Source: Dunaliella salina
Taxonomy: Eukaryota; Chlorophyta; Chlorophyceae; Chlamydomonadales; Dunaliellaceae
DNA length: 11,369 nt
Direction of reading: 5' to 3'
Assembly (NCBI GenBank): GCA_002284615.2
Contig: MU069746.1
Span: 205,273-216,641 of the forward strand
Position 1 is the stretch's first letter, and every line of letters starts with the position of its first letter. Of the stretch, positions 7,546 through 11,369 are shown one piece after another. Made by a program: the position numbers and the translations under genes. The notes under the pieces were generated by a model that saw only the letters and a program-made list of their open reading frames with translations, had not been told where the DNA came from and ran no database searches.

Positions 7546-8143
7546 GTCGTAAGTGTGCAAATGCATGTGAATGCACACTGAAATGCCCATTCCTCCCCCG
7601 GACAACCGTTCTGTACCAAACCACTTGCAATGCAGCTGTGAATACTTGCCACATGTCCCCCTGAACAAAACTGTCAAGGGAGGGAGCAATGTGGCGTGAG
7701 GAAAACTGTGCCCCAGCCTATTGCATACCTGTGCAGTACAAGCACACAAAGAATTCCACATAAAGCCACGTCCATCGGCTGAAACCTCATGCAAATGATT
7801 CCTAACCCTGCTTGCGCTCACCCAAGCATACCTCGCAGCTGCGGGTTGTCTTGCATGGTGCATGCAGTGTGCAATGGCATTCCGTTCTGGCTCCGCACAG
7901 TGCGTCCCGCGGTGTGCTGTCTGCACCAGATGGTTGATGATCCTCCAGCAGCAAATTTGTAGAGCGAGCGTGTCTTCTAAGTGAATGAACGCACTTTCAA
8001 TTCACAATTACCTCACGCCTTTGTTTGGCGAGCTGTGAACGCTTTCCAGCGATTGCGGAATCCAGTGCATACAACATCGCTCGATTATCAACCAAATAAT
8101 ATATATATAATAATGTACAGGAGGGTAGAGTTCGTGTAACTTT
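7546..8143. other. Stretch without a firm gene; minus-strand frame 7471-7926
   Basis: A 151-codon minus-strand frame (7926 to 7471) starts at an ATG but ends inside the hexamer array. Its sequence (rich in Cys, His and Arg) matches no family I know. It is the longest open stretch here and I treat it as probably non-coding. A TA-rich run (ATAATATATATATAATAATG) lies at about 8096-8115. Confidence 0.4.
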
Positions 8144-8180
8144 TGGACGGCACGTGTCAATCCATTTAAAAACTATATAT

Positions 8181-8400
8181 TCGGAATCCTGAGCTCAAGA
8201 GCTATCGATTGGTACATATATGGGTCCAATCGGAGAGGGTCAGGGGGGGAAGGGGGGGTCGGCGGGGGTTGGAGTTTTTGGGACCCCCCCTCCAGAATTT
8301 TACTGAGGCACTTCTACGAAATTACAAGTATATCATCGGATTCCTGAGCTCAAGAGCTGTCGATTGGCACCCTCTTTGTGCAAATCGAGTGAAAGGGGGG
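8181..8400. repeat. Two direct copies of a dispersed-type repeat, 155 bp apart
   Basis: TCGGAATCCTGAGCTCAAGA at 8181 and TCGGATTCCTGAGCTCAAGA at 8336 begin two copies. Each continues GCT(A/G)TCGATTGG(T/C)AC and then a CAATCGG or AAATCGAG block before a G run. AGCTC-AA-GAGCT within each copy can form a 5 bp hairpin. A weaker third copy may begin near 8690 (GCAGATTGGTACCC, then G-rich sequence). Confidence 0.8.
8237..8268 (+). repeat. G-quadruplex-type motif
   Basis: Four G runs (3, 7, 7 and 5 G) are separated by loops of 3, 2 and 5 bases. This fits the standard G3+N1-7 pattern. Confidence 0.8.
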
Positions 8401-8737
8401 GTCTGTGTGCATGGCTGGGAGTGCAGTGCCAAGCGCGCAAGGGTCTGAGCAGCAAGGGGTGTGGAGTCAAACACGCAGCAAATCAATCCAAACTCCCAGG
8501 ATAGTGATTATGTATGATGTGTTCCTGCTTGCTGAAATCAGGAGGGCAATTTGTGGACTCATATGCCAGTTCTGGGTGCCTGGTAGGGCAGGTATGCATG
8601 GGCGTCAGCTCCTCAGTTTTTGCCCCATAATTCTGCTGCGTATCAATATTTCATTGTGCTGAGTATGCAGGTTGATAGCTATTTGAAAGAGGAGCAGATT
8701 GGTACCCTTGGTGTCCGGATCCAGGCACAGGAAGGGG

Positions 8738-8770
8738 TTTTTTTTGGGGGGGGGGGGGGTCAGGGGGGTC
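8738..8770 (+). repeat. T8-G14 homopolymer block with further G run
   Basis: Eight T are followed directly by fourteen G, then TCA and six more G. A second T run of about nine lies shortly after, near 8806-8814. Slippage and quadruplex formation are both likely here, and read accuracy may be reduced. Confidence 0.9.
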
Positions 8771-9011
8771 CAGCGCAAAATTGACACGTGCCTTCCAGGG
8801 AAGATTTTTTTTTACCTTCCTGTAATGTATACAAAATTTACAAAATCTTTTTAACTGTAGAGCACACGCGCTGCTTTCACCGCTGGACTGGAATCTTCCC
8901 GCCTGGAGAGCCCTGCAGCCGAACGCAATACCACAGGAGCAGCACCACGATAATAATGAAACAGGAAATTTAAAATTCCAATTCAATCAAAGAACCCCCA
9001 CGCTCAAGTTT

Positions 9012-9089
9012 CCTTTCAGGAAATTTGGGTACGGCAAGCTGAAGTGTCCTTCCAGTAAATTTGGGTATTCCTTAGAAATCTGGGTATAC
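9012..9089. repeat. Three degenerate copies of a CCTTNCAG-AAATTTGGGTA unit
   Basis: Copies at about 9012 (CCTTTCAGGAAATTTGGGTAC), 9047 (TCCTTCCAGTAAATTTGGGT) and 9070 (CCTTAGAAATCTGGGTATAC) are irregularly spaced, 35 and 23 bases apart. They lie just upstream of the spliced gene. An upstream regulatory role is possible but not shown. Confidence 0.65.
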
Positions 9090-9180
9090 AGCAGTTCAGA
9101 ATACGGTGCTAGCCCCCAAAACAACAACAAAAAACAGAAAACAACAAAACTTCACAGCAGGATGGATTAGGCACAGTATA

Positions 9181-9669
9181 ATGCAAGTTATTTCTGCCAG
9201 TGTCCTCAGTAACGGCCTCAGATTAAAAGAATCTCAACACCTGTGGGAGCACTATAGTAAACCACGTAATAGGCAGAGCAGAGAGGCCCTCAGGAGCCTG
9301 ATTAAGGCAGATGTAAAGAAGACGCAGCGCAATAAGATTTGGATCAGCACATTCCCAGGACGCCACTTCGCTCCACTGCTGTATGCCAAGATCCTGCTAT
9401 GGGGGCTCCATGCAAATACACGCCCCCAGCCTGCATCCACTTCCAGCAGCAGTGGCATGACAGGAAAAGATCGCAAGGAGGAGCTTCGAGCCCTCCTGCC
9501 TACCTTGCACGCCTGCATTGTTGTCCCTGATGACAGCCTCTCAAGGGTCTCCCTGCATGCTGCCTGGCTCTACACTTTTGTCACCCAACAACTCATCAAG
9601 GACAGGAAGGACAAGAACTTGTCAGCAGAGCAAGCAAAGCACGTCCAGGGAATCCGCTCCACGCTTCAG
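9181..9669 (+). CDS. Unknown spliced gene, exon 1 (163 codons)
   Basis: This exon has the strongest coding signal in the window. ATG at 9181 is the first in-frame start; the frame stays open upstream to about 9106, and TTCACAGCAG at 9151-9160 could instead be an acceptor, so a 5' exon may be missing. The exon ends CGCTTCAG before GTGAAG (9670), between complete codons, and joins in frame to the next two exons for about 276 residues. Predicted features: a basic stretch at residues 26-52 with REALRSLIKADVKKTQRNK, a hydrophobic helix near 65-76 (PLLYAKILLWGL), a Ser linker near 86-91, then a likely helical region with VSLHAAWLYTFVTQQLIKDR and a charged end (KDRKDKNLSAEQAK). No signal peptide and no family I recognise. 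Nothing indicates catalysis. Confidence 0.65.
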
Positions 9670-9805
9670 GTGAAGTCTTTTGATTTTAAAAAAAGGACGC
9701 ACCTTGAGTTATTATGACTCCTATATCCTATCCTGTGCGAGCCCTACAGCACTAGCTCTTGTCATATGTAGCATATATAGAGCATGATGTTTATGCCATT
9801 TTCAG

Positions 9806-9982
9806 GGGCTATGGAGTGCCCTGCGTGCACCCATCTTGGCGGAAGGTCTGCTCGTGAAGCCTGAAAACGAGATGGTGGATCCCAATCCTGGCCCCGAGGA
9901 TGAGACTTTCGAAAGTCTGGTGATGTGCTGCAGCTTCAATGGCAAGAAGATTGTGGAAAAGCTGCTAAGAATGTCTGTGGAG
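9806..9982 (+). CDS. Unknown spliced gene, exon 2 (59 codons)
   Basis: The preceding intron (9670-9805, 136 bases) ends GCCATTTTCAG and contains an in-frame TGA at 9715-9717, so read-through would end the protein. The exon is 177 bases and starts and ends between codons. It reads GLWSALRAPILAEGLLVKPE, an acidic linker (NEMVDPNPGPEDETFESLV), then MCCSFNGKKIVEKLLRMSVE. It stops at GAG followed by GTATGT, a textbook donor at 9983. Joined to exon 1 it makes a continuous protein, which is the main support for this gene. The CC-x(6)-KK-x(3)-KLL pattern matched nothing I know. Confidence 0.65.
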
Positions 9983-10240
9983 GTATGTTGAGGGATAGAG
10001 GAACAAGGGGTTCAGCGATTGACCATGCATTAGGGATGGTTTGGTGTTTTTATCTTCCTCGTTGTCAATTGGTACTTCAAACCCTCCCATTGCACCAATT
10101 ACTTTGCATTGAAAAGTTTGAAATGCCCAACGTCGGCCAGCTATGTGCACATCATGTTCATGCTTCTGGTGCTGAGCCCTCACCCCCAACCCTCTTTAGG
10201 GTTGAAGTGTGGGTTGCCACTTAATGACCTGCGCACGCAG

Positions 10241-10402
10241 GCATGCCTAATACCCAGCAAGAGCAAGAGGGTGGGCAAGGAGGGGGACAGCGAGGTTGCA
10301 AAGGTGGCTGACACTGGCAAGAGCGTGGAGGGGAGTCCAGCGGAGGAAAGGCCAGAGTGCATTGCAGCCAGCAGCAGGGACAGGGACAGTCAGTGCCCTG
10401 AG
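10241..10402 (+). CDS. Unknown spliced gene, exon 3 (54 codons)
   Basis: Intron 2 would span 9983-10240 (258 bases) and end GCGCACGCAG. This acceptor keeps the frame; the more pyrimidine-rich CCCTCTTTAG ending at 10199 would put TGA in the second codon. The exon reads ACLIPSKSKRVGKEGDSEVA, then KVADTGKSVEGSPAEERPEC and IAASSRDRDSQCPE: hydrophilic and probably disordered, with alternating basic and acidic residues. It ends CCTGAG before GTGTGTGAG at 10403. Without splicing the frame stops at TAG 10427-10429, so this may also be the last exon, adding VCEAYMHV. A possible further exon, 10567-10626, follows AAACCAG in phase and ends in a stop, but is weak. Confidence 0.5.
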
Positions 10403-10509
10403 GTGTGTGAGGCATATATGCATGTATAGTGCTTCCTTTTTGGCGGAGGAAAGTCAGTGCCCTGAGGTGTGTGAGGCATATATGCCTATATAGTGCTTCC
10501 TTTTTGGCG
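10388..10509. repeat. 64 bp tandem duplication spanning the exon 3 donor
   Basis: Copy 1 at 10388-10451 and copy 2 at 10452-10509 share AGTCAGTGCCCTGAGGTGTG, then TGAGGCATATATG and TAGTGCTTCCTTTTTGGCG. They differ by a few bases in the middle (CATGTATA against CCTATATA). The word GCGGAGGAAAG at the end of copy 1 also occurs inside exon 3 at about 10340, suggesting microhomology at the join. The duplication repeats the putative splice donor of exon 3. Confidence 0.93.
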
Positions 10510-10677
10510 TTGTATTATGACAGCTTTCACTAAATAATCCGGGATTTCGCACATTTTTGAAACCAGGAATTTGGCAGAGCTGGACAACTTCCCTGCAAAA
10601 TGGGCGTGTTGTTTATATGCTCCTAGTCAGGTCAGGCAAGTAGGTTTGAGTTAATGCCCCACCGCAGCCAGCTAATT

Positions 10678-10730
10678 CTGAGTATGCAGAACCTTTAACT
10701 TGATCTTTTTGAACAACTCTGCATACTCAG
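10678..10730. repeat. 13 bp perfect inverted repeat, 27 nt loop
   Basis: CTGAGTATGCAGA at 10678-10690 and TCTGCATACTCAG at 10718-10730 are exact complements. The loop contains CTTTTT. It could be an RNA stem-loop in the 3' region of the gene or the ends of a tiny foldback element. Confidence 0.85.
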
Positions 10731-11240
10731 TTTGTGCCGGAGGGTGGCCCAGGGTGGGGGGCCAGAAATCAGGCAAAATCACTGCCAGAATGGGGTCCTC
10801 AGAAAGTCGTCCCCCGGCTTGACTGACCAGCAGCAATGGCTGGGCATTTCATCAGGAACACATTCTGGGGGGTTTGGGGGGCTGGGACGGAGGTCCAGAA
10901 ATTCGCTCCGCGGACCCCCATTTTGGCACGGGAAATAATGACTGAACATCACAGAGCAACCACTGCACCATTCGGGGTCGCGACACTTTTGCTGAGACGA
11001 AAAAAAATAAAAGAAAATTTGAACGTTTGAAATGTGCGCTGAGCTAGAGCCTAATATTTTGGTCGCCCAGCTGTCACTGCTCGCCAGGAGCCACTACCTG
11101 CACCTGGGCTCCCAAACTTGACAGGCATACCTGGGAGGCATGCTGAACAAGTCCTCATCCTCAGGTTGCGGCCAAACACAGTGCTTGCCTGCTTTCCCTG
11201 TTTTAACCACTTTCGCCCAGGGCTGCACCATACGTGAGAT
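10731..11240. other. Stretch with no gene seen
   Basis: Open frames are short and featureless. A G-rich patch (G6-TTT-G6-CT-GGG) lies at 10867-10886 and could form a quadruplex. CCAGAAAT occurs twice, at about 10764 and 10894, before otherwise different sequence. An A-rich stretch lies at about 11001-11020. Confidence 0.5.
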
Positions 11241-11247
11241 TTTGACA

Positions 11248-11308
11248 CGTAGCACACCTACGCTACGCTACGCAACGCTACGCCTACGATACGTGCTACT
11301 GTGCTACG
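11248..11308. repeat. CTACG pentamer array inside an 8 bp inverted repeat
   Basis: CTACG or CTACGC words repeat from about 11258 to 11290 (TACGCTACGCTACGCAACGC, then TACGCCTACGATACG). CGTAGCAC at 11248-11255 and GTGCTACG at 11301-11308 are exact complements that enclose the array. Confidence 0.8.
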
Positions 11309-11369
11309 CCAGGCGCCAGGCAGGAAGGGCCGAGGGGTGCCCACCAACAACCCAATATGCAAGCACTCA

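Larger units (their letters stand above)
8144..8797. mobile_element. Candidate repeat unit with 18 bp inverted ends
   Basis: TGGACGGCACGTGTCAAT at 8144-8161 and its complement at 8780-8797 (ATTGACACGTGCCTTCCA) match at 17 of 18 positions, bounding 654 bases. Both ends contain CACGTG. Inside are the direct repeats at 8181 and 8336, G-quadruplex-like runs and no coding sequence. It could be a non-autonomous transposon or two members of a dispersed repeat in opposite orientation. No clear target-site duplication was seen. Confidence 0.42.

Noticed and set aside
9309..9320. GATGTAAAGAAG in exon 1 matches the start of the minisatellite unit at 1 and 49
   Set aside because: The match is only 12 bases with no extension on either side, so chance is the simplest reading.

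Overview
The window looks like nuclear DNA of a eukaryote, probably an alga or another protist. It has no operons or bacterial-type gene packing. Instead there are long microsatellites, spliced-gene signals, retrotransposon debris, a tRNA-like SINE signal and a short run of CCCTAAA (plant/algal-type telomere repeat). No rRNA, CRISPR array or viral gene was recognised. The species cannot be fixed from the sequence; a green-lineage or other photosynthetic protist is the preferred guess because of the CCCTAAA repeat and the intron-containing, CAG-rich coding style.

Layout. Positions 1-440 hold a 48-52 bp tandem repeat, a long near-perfect inverted repeat and a (CA)34 microsatellite. Positions 444-1319 are an open frame for a Gln-, Gly- and Arg-rich low-complexity protein, followed by another CAG run and a CT/C tract of about 120 bp (1616-1738). 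Positions 1740-3660 show nothing firmly coding. Positions 3665-4328 (minus strand) are the frameshifted remains of the C-terminal end of a LINE-type retrotransposon protein. A 20 bp interstitial telomeric repeat follows at 4338-4357 and a tRNA-derived SINE-like element at about 4505-4700.

Positions 4729-5771 contain a short ORF with a signal-peptide-like start, small hairpins, short direct repeats and an unplaced ORF. Positions 5994-6569 are CAG-rich, coding-like sequence spread over several frames, probably a decayed or multi-exon gene. Positions 6990-7545 are a highly diverged hexanucleotide array (GAATCT/GTATCT/AAATCT), with a smaller patch of the same character at 5827-5900. Positions 8144-8797 hold a repeat unit with 18 bp inverted ends, internal direct copies and long G runs.

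The best protein-coding gene lies at 9181-10402, plus strand: three exons in the same phase, joined across two introns with GT-AG ends, encoding a protein I do not recognise. Its third exon ends inside a 64 bp tandem duplication that copies the splice donor. The rest, to 11369, holds a 13 bp stem-loop, G-rich patches and a CTACG pentamer array, with no convincing gene. The genes do not form a pathway; the window is best read as one unknown spliced gene and one low-complexity gene in repeat-rich DNA.
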